Source: Micromonospora polyrhachis
GTDB lineage: Bacteria; Actinomycetota; Actinomycetes; Mycobacteriales; Micromonosporaceae
DNA: 64,000 nucleotides
Assembly: GCF_014203835.1 (NCBI RefSeq)
Contig: NZ_JACHJW010000001.1
Location: forward strand, 248,001-312,000
Reading direction: 5' to 3'
A program made the translations under genes and the position numbers. The first letter of the stretch is position 1. Each line of letters starts with the position of its first letter. The notes beneath the pieces were generated by a model. That model was given only the letters and a program-made list of their open reading frames with translations. It ran no database searches and was not told where the DNA came from. Shown one piece after another: positions 42,792 through 50,447 of the stretch.

Positions 42792-43274
42792 TCAGGTGGA
42801 AATAGCGGCTCTGGTGTCTCGGCCCGGACTGGCGACCTTGTTGATGACGGTGTCGTCTGGACCGAGTTGTCGCCCGTCGTCGGATCGGACCTCCAGGGCG
42901 CGCAGCGGGTGCCCATGCTGGCGGTCGATCATTTCCGAGTGCGGTTCGCCCGGCTCGAAGCAGTGAGTCTCGCCCCACTGCCGTAGTGCCACGATGACCG
43001 GAAAGAGGCCCTTGCCCTTCTCCGTCAGCGCGTACTCGTGGTAGCTGCCACCGTCGGGGGCCTCAACGATTTCGATTACGCCGCTGGCGACCAGGGTCCG
43101 CAGGCGGGCAGCGAGGATATTCTTCGCCACCCCGAGGCTGCGCTGGAACTCACCGAAGCGGCGACTGCCGTCGAACGCGTCACGCACGATGAGCAGCGAC
43201 CACCAATCTCCGATCGCGTCGACCGACCGGGCCACTGGGCACTCGGCATCGTCGAAGCGGGTCCTCCTCACCAT
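42792..43274 (-). CDS. HxlR-family transcriptional regulator
   Basis: A 160-residue winged-helix regulator. ECPVARSVDAIGDWWSLLIVRDAF near the N-terminus contains the cysteine often used for redox or electrophile sensing in HxlR proteins. FGEFQRSLGVAKNILAARLRTLVASG is the recognition helix region, and the wing is DGGSYHEYALTEKG. GAGGAGGGCG precedes ATG 43274. The divergent MFS transporter is the obvious target, and two matching palindromes lie between them. Confidence 0.9.
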   Translation of the reverse strand: MVRRTRFDDAECPVARSVDAIGDWWSLLIVRDAFDGSRRFGEFQRSLGVAKNILAARLRTLVASGVIEIVEAPDGGSYHEYALTEKGKGLFPVIVALRQWGETHCFEPGEPHSEMIDRQHGHPLRALEVRSDDGRQLGPDDTVINKVASPGRDTRAAIST

Positions 43275-43296
43275 CGCGCCCTCCTCGTCACATTCC

Positions 43297-43313
43297 GGTT
43301 GCAACATGCTACC
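43297..43313. promoter_or_regulatory. Predicted HxlR operator, copy 1
   Basis: GGTTGCAACATGCTACC has arms GGTNGCA/TGCNACC around ACA. The same pattern recurs 37 bp to the right. Probably bound by the adjacent HxlR regulator. Confidence 0.65.
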
Positions 43314-43333
43314 AGAAACCCGTACGGTGCCCT

Positions 43334-43350
43334 GGTGGCAACATGCAACC
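43334..43350. promoter_or_regulatory. Predicted HxlR operator, copy 2
   Basis: GGTGGCAACATGCAACC repeats the GGTNGCA-ACA-TGCNACC palindrome of copy 1, with the centres 37 bp apart. It overlaps the likely MFS start codon, a position that would block its expression. Confidence 0.65.
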
Positions 43351-44606
43351 ATGACTCGAAGATAGATCTGGCCATCACCGACCGGACGAGAAGTCGAGCG
43401 CCGTCGCCCTCCGGGCTATCCGGGTGGCTCACCCTGCTCTTCGCCGGCGCCGCCGGGGTGGCAGTGGCAAACGTCTACTTCGCCCAACCACTGCTGGTGA
43501 CCATCGGCCGGGAGTTCGCGCTCGATTCGGCGACCGTGGGCATCGTGGTGGCCATCACTCAACTCGGCTACGGGCTCGGACTATTCCTCGTCGTTCCGCT
43601 CGGTGATCTGATGGACCGGCGGCGGCTGGTCGTGACGCAGTTGCTGCTGTTGGCCGGCGCGCTGGCCGTGGTCGGTACCGCCGGCACGGCGCTAGTTCTG
43701 CTCGCCGGCATCGCCGCGGTGGGACTGCTGGCGGTGGTGACCCAGTCGATAGTGGCGTACGCCGCCGCGCTGGCGGGACCGGCCAACCGCGGTCGGACTG
43801 TCGGCCTGGTGACCAGCGGGGTGGTGATCGGCATCCTTTCCGCCCGGACGGTGTCCGGCACCCTGGCGGATTTCGCCGGCTGGCGGTCGGTCTACCTTGT
43901 CTCCGCCGCGCTGACCGTGACGATCGCGGGACTCCTGTACCGGGTGCTGCCCCATCACCCGCCGGCCAGCAACCGCCTTCGGTACGTCAGGCTGCTCCGT
44001 TCGACCGTGTCACTGTTCACCGAGGAACCCCTGTTCCGCGCCCGCGCCCTGCTCGCCCTGCTCATCTTCGCCGCGTTCAGCGTCCTGTGGAGCGGGGTCG
44101 CGCTGCCGCTCAGTGCACCGCCGTTGTCGCTGTCGCACAGCGCGATCGGCGCGTTCGGGCTTGCCGGGGTGGCAGGTGCGTTGGCGGCGGCTCCCGCGGG
44201 TCGGTTGAACGATCGTGGTCTGTCCGGGTGGACCACCGGCGCTGCTCTCGTCCTGCTCGTCCTGTCCTGGTTGCCGATCGGGCTCACCCGACAGTCGCTG
44301 TGGGCACTGGCGATCGGCGCCGTCCTGCTCGACCTCGCCGTGCAGGCAGTCCATGTCACCAACCAGTCCGTCATCTACGAGTTGCGGCCGGACGCCGGCA
44401 GCCGACTGATTGGCGGCTACATGGTCTTCTACTCGATCGGCAGCGGCGTCGGGGGGATCGCTTCGACCACGGTGTACGCGCGGGCCGGCTGGGGTGGCGT
44501 GTGCGCGCTGGGGGCGGGGATCAGTGCACTCGCGTTCCTGCTCTGGGCGGTGACCCGACCCCGGGTCGGCTTAGGAGGCCGCACAGACAGGCGCTCGGCG
44601 TGCTGA
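43335..44606 (+). CDS. MFS drug-type efflux transporter
   Basis: A transporter of about 423 residues with 12 predicted helices. LVVPLGDLMDRRRLV between helices 2 and 3 is the MFS loop motif (GDLxDRR). Early residues VANVYFAQPLLVTIG match the YnfM/sugar efflux-like DHA1 group. GTG 43335 is the first in-frame start and overlaps operator copy 2; a non-ATG start slightly downstream cannot be excluded. The last codons and the stop fall within the right-hand direct repeat, so the original end of the gene may have been replaced. HxlR-controlled export of a toxic compound is the likely role. Confidence 0.85.
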   Translation: MATCNHDSKIDLAITDRTRSRAPSPSGLSGWLTLLFAGAAGVAVANVYFAQPLLVTIGREFALDSATVGIVVAITQLGYGLGLFLVVPLGDLMDRRRLVVTQLLLLAGALAVVGTAGTALVLLAGIAAVGLLAVVTQSIVAYAAALAGPANRGRTVGLVTSGVVIGILSARTVSGTLADFAGWRSVYLVSAALTVTIAGLLYRVLPHHPPASNRLRYVRLLRSTVSLFTEEPLFRARALLALLIFAAFSVLWSGVALPLSAPPLSLSHSAIGAFGLAGVAGALAAAPAGRLNDRGLSGWTTGAALVLLVLSWLPIGLTRQSLWALAIGAVLLDLAVQAVHVTNQSVIYELRPDAGSRLIGGYMVFYSIGSGVGGIASTTVYARAGWGGVCALGAGISALAFLLWAVTRPRVGLGGRTDRRSAC

Positions 44607-44648
44607 AGCCGCTCGCGGCGCTGTGACCTGTGCAGTTCGGTCAGGCAC
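44591..44648. repeat. Right direct repeat flanking the 3.2-kb insert
   Basis: GCGCTCGGCGTGCTGAAGCC onward repeats the end of the membrane protein gene (41355-41412), still encoding LGVLKPLAAL and a stop in a now unused frame. The stops of MFS and IclR genes fall within or at its edge. Confidence 0.8.
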
Positions 44649-45462
44649 CGCGGTAACCGAGCTGAGCGGAGATCCGGCTGGTCGCCTTCAGCAGCGACTT
44701 CGCCAGGTCGGGCGACTCCGGCTTGAAGCGTCCCACCGGCCCGGCCACGCTGACGACCGCCACCACGTGCCCATCGTGGTCAAAGACCGGTGCCGCAATC
44801 GAGGTCGCGCCGGGCTGGCGTTCACCGCGCGAGGTGGCGTAGCCGCGCTTACGGATGGCGGCCAGCTCCTTACGCAGCTTCACCGGGTCGGTGATGGTGC
44901 GGTCGGTCAGCTCGTCGAGCCGGTGCCGCTCCAGGTAGGCGTCAAGCTCGTCCGCGTCGACGAAGGCCAGGAACGCCTTGGACGAGCTGCCGGCATGCAG
45001 CGGGTACGGGATGCCGATGTTGACGTCCAGCCGCAGTTCCTGCTCGGGCACCACCTGGTCGACATACAGCCGGGTGTCGCCCCGGCGCAGTGACAGGGTG
45101 GCGGTCTCGCCCGTCTCGGCCGCCAGCGCACGCAGCTCCGGACCGGCCATCGCCCGCAGGTCGGTGCGGGCCAGGTAGGCCCGGCCGAGGGTGACGGCCG
45201 CGTGGCCCAGTGCGTAGCGACGGGTGCTCGGGTCGAGGATGATCAGCTCCCGGCTGCGCAGCGCCGTGAGGATGCGGTGCACGGCGGCCTTGGTCAGGCC
45301 CAGCGCGGTCGCGATCTCGGTGACCCCCAGGTCCGGACGCCCGCTGCGCCCGAAGTAGAGCAGCACGTCCATCGCCCGCTCCACCGCCGCGATCGAGCGG
45401 GACTGGCCGTCGCCGTCCTCCCCCACGGCCGGTGCCGTCGCCTCAGATGTCCGGCTGGTCAT
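44641..45462 (-). CDS. IclR-family regulator of the catabolic cluster
   Basis: A 273-residue IclR-type regulator. The N-terminal helix-turn-helix reads GVTEIATALGLTKAAVHRILTAL (about 45-67). The C-terminal effector domain has GETATLSLRRGDTRLYVDQV, HAGSSSKAFLAF and RGYATSRGERQPGATSIAAPVF, all typical. ATG 45462 has a GGAGG site. It is the only IclR-type protein in the window and it lies amid five divergent gaps holding IclR-like palindromes, so it is the likely regulator of the whole set. Effector unknown, probably a pathway acid. Original 3' neighbour was probably the membrane protein gene now 3.2 kb away. Confidence 0.92.
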   Translation of the reverse strand: MTSRTSEATAPAVGEDGDGQSRSIAAVERAMDVLLYFGRSGRPDLGVTEIATALGLTKAAVHRILTALRSRELIILDPSTRRYALGHAAVTLGRAYLARTDLRAMAGPELRALAAETGETATLSLRRGDTRLYVDQVVPEQELRLDVNIGIPYPLHAGSSSKAFLAFVDADELDAYLERHRLDELTDRTITDPVKLRKELAAIRKRGYATSRGERQPGATSIAAPVFDHDGHVVAVVSVAGPVGRFKPESPDLAKSLLKATSRISAQLGYRGA

Positions 45463-45654
45463 GGATGGGCCTCCAGAGCACTGTTCGTCCGTCCGGTCTC
45501 GGACCAGTGTAGGTGGCTCGATTCCACACAGCGAAACAGCGTGTCCTGAACGCCACCGACAAACTCCCACGCTTCCCACGCTCCCGTGCAATGGGCCAGC
45601 CCGGGGCGATCCGGTGGCCGGTTTCGGGGGCTGGCCGCCCGGACGTAACGGCGG

Positions 45655-45684
45655 TTGACACGGGACACCACCCGTCGTTACGTT
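45655..45684 (+). promoter_or_regulatory. Candidate promoter for the oxygenase/ALDH operon
   Basis: TTGACA at 45655-45660 and TACGTT at 45679-45684, separated by 18 bp, form a good sigma-70-like pair. Operator D begins 3 nt after the -10 box, so a bound repressor would cover the transcription start. Confidence 0.55.
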
Positions 45685-45686
45685 TA

Positions 45687-45703
45687 CGGTAACGACGTTT
45701 CCT
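45687..45703. promoter_or_regulatory. Predicted IclR-type operator D
   Basis: CGGTAAC-GAC-GTTTCCT matches 11 of 14 arm positions. It lies immediately after a good -10 box and 23 nt before the flavin reductase GTG start. IclR itself is divergent from this point, so autoregulation is possible. Confidence 0.6.
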
Positions 45704-45726
45704 AATGCGAAACGGAGAGACTGCCA

Positions 45727-46680
45727 GTGTCGGTCGACAGCATCACGTTCCGCTCGGTCCTCGCCCAGTGGCCCAGTGGCGTCGGTGTCGTGACCACGGT
45801 CATCGACGGCCGCCCACATGGCATGACCGCGAGCTCGTTCTCCTCGGTCAGTCTCAACCCGCCGCTGGTCTCCGTCTGCCTGGGCATCCACCTTCCCAGC
45901 CACGCCCTGGTGAAGCGGGCCGGCGTCTTCGCGATCAGCTTCCTCGGCAAGGGCCAGGCCGGTATCGGCCAGCGCTTCGCCGGCATGCATCCCGAGGTCA
46001 CCGACCGCTTCGCCGGGCTGGACTGGGCGCACGCCGAAACCGGCTGCCCGTTCCTGGCCAACGCGACCGCTTGGCTGGACTGCCGGGTCGTGCACGCCTA
46101 CCCCGGCGGCGACCACACGATCTTCGTCGGCGAGGTGCTCGCCGCCAGCACCCCCCGGATCGGCGCCCCGCTGCTGTTCCACTCCAGTGCGTGGAGCCAA
46201 CTCGCCGACCCGCTGCCGGAGCGGATCGACATCGCGATCGGGGGCCGGCTCTCGCTCCTACGCGCGAACACCCTGGCGGCAGCCGGCTTCACGGTGCGGG
46301 CAACCCCCGACCCGATGATCTCCGACGCCTTCCGGGCCGGTGGCGAGGAGGCCATCCTCGCCGAGCTGGACCAGCTGCTGTGCGCCGGGCACACCACCGT
46401 CACCCTGGTCGAGGAGGCCGACGCCACCCCGGTGCAGGTGCGGGCCGTACTCGCCGACGCCACCGTGCGCGCACGTCGCGCCGCACTTCGGGTGCGGCTA
46501 CGGCCCCAGGGCGGGCTCGGCCTGGTCAACGCCATGGTCGCGATGAAGAGCGGGGTCACCGGATTCGACACCACCCTCAGCGGCCGATCGGGTGCCCTAC
46601 GCACCCGCGACCTGGTCTTTCTCGCCCGGCAACTCGGGGTGTCCTGTCCCCGGCTCCCCGCCAACAAACCAGAGGAGTGA
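45727..46680 (+). CDS. Flavin reductase fused to an HMGL-like fragment
   Basis: A 317-residue two-part protein. Residues 1-160 are an FMN-binding flavin reductase (LAQWPSGVGVVTTVIDGRPHGMTASSF, NPPLVSVCLG, FAISFLG). Residues 170-317 look like the C-terminal part of an HMG-CoA lyase-type TIM barrel (VTLVEEADATPVQVR, GLGLVNAMVAM, GVTGFDTTLSG). The metal-binding HxH of that family reads RVRLRP here, so this half is probably not a lyase. GTG 45727 follows GGAGAGA. It leads the six-gene operon and would supply reduced flavin to the monooxygenase-like protein next door. Confidence 0.8.
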   Translation: MSVDSITFRSVLAQWPSGVGVVTTVIDGRPHGMTASSFSSVSLNPPLVSVCLGIHLPSHALVKRAGVFAISFLGKGQAGIGQRFAGMHPEVTDRFAGLDWAHAETGCPFLANATAWLDCRVVHAYPGGDHTIFVGEVLAASTPRIGAPLLFHSSAWSQLADPLPERIDIAIGGRLSLLRANTLAAAGFTVRATPDPMISDAFRAGGEEAILAELDQLLCAGHTTVTLVEEADATPVQVRAVLADATVRARRAALRVRLRPQGGLGLVNAMVAMKSGVTGFDTTLSGRSGALRTRDLVFLARQLGVSCPRLPANKPEE

Positions 46681-46684
46681 CCAC

Positions 46685-47962
46685 ATGTCCACCGGCGGAC
46701 GCCTCATCGACGACCTCACCCCGGCCGAGCAGGATCGCGCGGCCCGGGTGGAGAAGGTGCTGCCCGCGCTGCGGGCCGCCGCCGCGCAGGCCGACGCCGA
46801 CGGGGTGTTCCCCGCCGCGCACGTCGCCCTGCTGCGCGATGCCGGGCTGCTCGGCCTGGTGGTTCCGCAGGAGTATGGCGGCCTCGGCGGCGGCCTGCGC
46901 GACCTCGCCGCCGCCACCTTCGCGATGGGCAGCGCGTGCCCGTCGACGGCGTTGGCCTTCTTCTTCCACAACACCAGCGCCTCCCGCGGCCTACTGCCAC
47001 TGGAGGCGATCGAGCGCGGCCTCTTCGACGACGCCGACGTCCCCGTCGTACGGGATTTCGCCGAGAAGGTGCTGACCCGGATGGCCGGTGGGATGTGGCT
47101 GGCCAACTTCGCCAGTGAGTCGGTCAAGAGCTCGTCGGCCAACATCGCCATCTCCACCACCGCCACCCCGGCCAACCACGACGGCGTCGACGGTTGGTCG
47201 CTCACCGGCGAGAAGTCGTTCGGCTGCGCCACCGGCGTCGCCGACACCTACCTGGTCACCGCCCGACTCGCCGGCCACGAGACAGCGGACAGGCTGGCAC
47301 TGTTCCTGGTGCCCCGCGATGCCTCCGGGGTCACCGCACGGCCAACCTGGGACGGCCTCGGCATGCGCGGCTCGGCCAACCACGGCATCCGGCTCGACGA
47401 CGTCTTCATTCCCGCCGACGAGGCGCTCACCGTGCCCGGCGCATTCGTGAAGATGCTGCAGTGCAGCCGGGGCAGCTTCGTCGGCAACCAGCTGGCCATC
47501 ACGGCGGTCTACGTCGGCGCGGCGCAGAGTGTCTACGACGACACGCTCACCAGGCTCACCCAGAAGACCTTCGCCGACACCGGCCGACCAATCGCGGAAA
47601 GCCCCATGCACCAGGTGATCATCGGGAGCATGACGGAACGGCTGGAGACGGCGTACCTCTGGCTGCGCCGCCAGTTGCTGCTGGAGACCAGCGAGCCACC
47701 GCTGCGCCCGCACGCCGAGGTCTACCAGCAGTGGCGGTTGGCCAAGGGCTCGATCTGCGAGGCGTGCTTCGACGTGGCGGTCGGCGCGCTCAAGGCGTCC
47801 GGCACCTCCAGTGCCACCATGAACGGGCCCGTCGGCCGGGCGCTGCGCGACCTGGCGATGGGGCTGGTGATGACCTTCCCGCCGGAGCGCGGCCGGTTGG
47901 AGGCGGCCGGCATGGTCACCAGCGACCGGTCCAACAACCTGTTCGCGGCGGTGGCCGGGTGA
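46685..47962 (+). CDS. Acyl-CoA dehydrogenase-fold flavoprotein, likely monooxygenase
   Basis: A 425-residue protein of acyl-CoA dehydrogenase fold: GLLGLVVPQEYGGLGGGLRD, SSANIAISTTATP, GWSLTGEKSFGCATGVADTYLV and a C-terminal helical bundle. It lacks an obvious YEGT-type catalytic glutamate (end reads TSDRSNNLFAAVAG). That, and the flavin reductase gene just upstream, suggest a two-component FMNH2/FADH2-dependent monooxygenase of the DszC/HpaB-like class rather than a true dehydrogenase. It overlaps the next gene by 4 nt. Substrate unknown. Confidence 0.78.
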   Translation: MSTGGRLIDDLTPAEQDRAARVEKVLPALRAAAAQADADGVFPAAHVALLRDAGLLGLVVPQEYGGLGGGLRDLAAATFAMGSACPSTALAFFFHNTSASRGLLPLEAIERGLFDDADVPVVRDFAEKVLTRMAGGMWLANFASESVKSSSANIAISTTATPANHDGVDGWSLTGEKSFGCATGVADTYLVTARLAGHETADRLALFLVPRDASGVTARPTWDGLGMRGSANHGIRLDDVFIPADEALTVPGAFVKMLQCSRGSFVGNQLAITAVYVGAAQSVYDDTLTRLTQKTFADTGRPIAESPMHQVIIGSMTERLETAYLWLRRQLLLETSEPPLRPHAEVYQQWRLAKGSICEACFDVAVGALKASGTSSATMNGPVGRALRDLAMGLVMTFPPERGRLEAAGMVTSDRSNNLFAAVAG

Positions 47963-49497
47963 TCGGATCCGACCAGCCGAGCCTGCCCGACCAGCCGGCC
48001 CTGCCCGACCAGCCTGAGCTGCCTGAGCTCGCCGATTTGGTCGACGGGGCCTGGACCCCCAGCGACGCACCGCTCGGGTTCGACCTGGAGGATCCGGCGA
48101 CCGGGGCGGTGCGGCGGCCCGCCGCCGGAACGCCGCCGGACCGGATCGAGGCCGCCGTCGCCGCCGCCTCGGCGGTGCACGAGGCCGGGAGCTGGGCCGC
48201 ACTGCCGGCCCCGGCTCGCGCCGACGTGCTGGACGGCGTCGCCGAGGCGGTCGAGGGCGTCGCGGCCGAGATCTGCGCGCTGGAGTCGGTGACCACCGGT
48301 GTGCCGATCCGGCAGACCACACCGCTGGGCGTGATCCTCGGCGGGGCGTTCCGGCTCGCCGCCGCCCAACTGCGGCAGGGCCCACAGAGCCAGGAGTTCC
48401 ACCGCGAGGACGGCCGGATCGTGCACGCCGAACGGCTGCCCTGGGGTCCGGCCGCCTGCGTGGTGCCGTGGAACGCGCCCGCACCGATGGCCGCACACAA
48501 GGTCGCGAACGCACTCGCCGCCGGTTGCCCCACGATCCTCAAACCCAGCGAGTACGCCCCGCACGGCAGCCAACGGCTCGCCGCCGTCATCGGGGCCGCG
48601 CTCGCCGCCGCCTACGCACCGGCCGGGGTGTTCCAACTCGTACACGGCGGGGCCGAGGCCGGCGCTGCCCTCGTCGGCGATCCCCGGATCCGGGCGGTCT
48701 CCTTCACCGGCGGGCTCGCCGCCGGGCGGGCGGTGGCGACGGCCTGCGCCTACGACATCAAGCCCGTGCAGCTCGAACTCGGCGGCAACAATCCGCTGGT
48801 CGTACTCCCCGACGCCGACGTCGCCGACGTCGCCCGGGCCGCAGTCGACCTGCTCAGCACGCTCAACGGCCAGTGGTGCCGGGCGCTGGGCCGACTGATC
48901 GTGCCCGCCGACCGGCACGACGAGATCGTCGGGGCGATCGCCGATCGGCTCGCCGATCTGGTCGCCGGCGCGCCGCTGGACCCCGCGACCGACCTCGGTC
49001 CGCTGGTGCACTCCCGGCACCTGGCCCGGGTGGTGGCCGCCCGGGACGACCTGCTGGCCCACGGTGGGACGGCGGTCACCGGCACCACGCTGCCGGTCAA
49101 CGGGCCACTGGCCGGTGGCAACTTCCTCGCCCCGACGCTGGTCACCGGCGTCGCCGCAACACACACCGAAGACGAGATCTTCGGGCCGGTGGCGGCGGTG
49201 CACCCGTACGCCACCGTCGACGAGGCGGTGGCGTTGGCCAACGGCACGCCGTACGGGCTGGAGGCGTACGTGCTCGGCGCGGACGAGGAGGCCGCGCTGG
49301 CAGTAGCTCGCCGGATCCGGGCTGGCGAGGTCAAGGTCAACGGCTCCTCGGTGCTCAGCCTGCACCTGTTCAGCCCACGCCCGGCGTTCGGGCTGTCCGG
49401 GTATGGCGAGGAGGGCACAGCCGAAACCCTGCGGTTCTTCACCAACCCACGGGTGGTCGGCGTCGAGGGCGGCTTCGCGCTGCATAGTCGGTTATGA
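47959..49497 (+). CDS. Aldehyde dehydrogenase (first copy)
   Basis: A 512-residue NAD(P)-dependent aldehyde dehydrogenase. Cofactor motif PWNAPAPMAAHKVANALAAG with TILKPSE, catalytic Glu in QLELGGNNP (about 275) and nucleophile Cys307 in NGQWCRALG are intact. The conserved residues after the cysteine and EIFGPV further on are normal. The N-terminus carries a DQPxLP repeat before the fold starts. It overlaps neighbours by 4 nt on both sides. It oxidises an aldehyde intermediate to an acid; substrate unknown. Confidence 0.92.
   Translation: MIGSDQPSLPDQPALPDQPELPELADLVDGAWTPSDAPLGFDLEDPATGAVRRPAAGTPPDRIEAAVAAASAVHEAGSWAALPAPARADVLDGVAEAVEGVAAEICALESVTTGVPIRQTTPLGVILGGAFRLAAAQLRQGPQSQEFHREDGRIVHAERLPWGPAACVVPWNAPAPMAAHKVANALAAGCPTILKPSEYAPHGSQRLAAVIGAALAAAYAPAGVFQLVHGGAEAGAALVGDPRIRAVSFTGGLAAGRAVATACAYDIKPVQLELGGNNPLVVLPDADVADVARAAVDLLSTLNGQWCRALGRLIVPADRHDEIVGAIADRLADLVAGAPLDPATDLGPLVHSRHLARVVAARDDLLAHGGTAVTGTTLPVNGPLAGGNFLAPTLVTGVAATHTEDEIFGPVAAVHPYATVDEAVALANGTPYGLEAYVLGADEEAALAVARRIRAGEVKVNGSSVLSLHLFSPRPAFGLSGYGEEGTAETLRFFTNPRVVGVEGGFALHSRL
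47971..48024. repeat. 18-bp tandem repeat in the ALDH N-terminus
   Basis: Three head-to-tail 18-bp units (GACCAGCCGAGCCTGCCC and variants) encode DQPSLP, DQPALP and DQPELP near the start of the aldehyde dehydrogenase. In frame. Confidence 0.85.
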
Positions 49498-50447
49498 AGC
49501 GGCCGGACGGGAGCATCGCATCGGAGGACGCGCCCCCGGTCGCGGCCGGACCACCACCGGGTCACGGCCGGGTTCCCGACGCGGTGCCCACGCACCCGGC
49601 CAACCTGCTACGGGCGCTGCTGGGTGGCGCCACACCGGTGCACGCCCCCGGCGTACACGATCCGCTCACCGCCGCACTGGCTGCCGAGGCCGGACACCGG
49701 GCCGTACATCTGTCCGGTGCGGTCTGCGCCGCGGTCGATCTGGGCCTTCCCGACCTGGGATATCTGCACGGCACACACGTCGCGGAGCGGGCCGCCCGGC
49801 TGGTCCCGGCGCTGGCCGGCGTGCCGCTGATCGCCGACGCGGACACCGGTTACGGCAATCCACTGCACGCGGTCTGGACCGCCCAGCGGTACGCGGCGGC
49901 CGGCGTCGCCGGGCTACACCTGGAGGACCAGGTCAGCCCGAAGCGCTGCGGCCACCTGGCCGGCAAGGAACTGCTGGATCGGGCGGGTGCGACGGCGAAG
50001 ATCCGGGCGATCGCCGAGGCGGGCACCGGCCTGGTGCTGATCGCCCGCACCGACGCCTACTCGGTGGCTGGCCTCGACGAGGCGATCGACCGGGCCGGCC
50101 GGTTCGCCGCCGCAGGTGCCGACGCGGTCTTCCTGGAGGGTGTGGACACTGCCCAGGAGCTGGCTGCGGTGCGTACCGCGCTGCCCGGCGTACCCCTGGT
50201 GGTGAACCGCTCCGAGGCGGCCGGTGTGCGCGCCTTCCCGTCCGACGACGCGCTCGGTGCGCTCGGGGTCCGGGTCGTGCTGCATCCGGTCGCGCCGATG
50301 CTGGCCGCGCTCCGCGCGGCTGCCGCCGCCTACGCCGCGATCGGCCGGGACGGCCACGCCGACGCGGTGCCCCGCCTTGCCTGGTCGTCGTTCACCGCAC
50401 TGGTCGGCCAGGACGACGCGCTGACTCTCGATCGGAGGTACGCCTGA
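49494..50447 (+). CDS. Isocitrate lyase/PEP mutase-family lyase
   Basis: A 317-residue TIM-barrel enzyme. Metal-binding DADTGYGN (about 120), GLHLEDQVSPKRCGH with the active-site cysteine loop KRCGH, and ARTDAY are the signature of isocitrate, methylisocitrate and 2,3-dimethylmalate lyases. These split a C-C bond to give pyruvate, glyoxylate or succinate plus an acid. With maleamate- and maleate-type genes in the regulon, an alkylmalate such as dimethylmalate is a reasonable guess. About 45 extra residues precede the fold. Overlaps of 4 nt and 1 nt link it to its neighbours. Confidence 0.9.
   Translation: MKRPDGSIASEDAPPVAAGPPPGHGRVPDAVPTHPANLLRALLGGATPVHAPGVHDPLTAALAAEAGHRAVHLSGAVCAAVDLGLPDLGYLHGTHVAERAARLVPALAGVPLIADADTGYGNPLHAVWTAQRYAAAGVAGLHLEDQVSPKRCGHLAGKELLDRAGATAKIRAIAEAGTGLVLIARTDAYSVAGLDEAIDRAGRFAAAGADAVFLEGVDTAQELAAVRTALPGVPLVVNRSEAAGVRAFPSDDALGALGVRVVLHPVAPMLAALRAAAAAYAAIGRDGHADAVPRLAWSSFTALVGQDDALTLDRRYA

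Noticed and set aside
41391-44590. Insertion sequence or transposon
   Set aside because: No transposase or terminal inverted repeats, only direct repeats of a gene end.
45620-45634. Another IclR operator at GGTTTCGGGG
   Set aside because: Only a right half-site; no left arm at the correct spacing.
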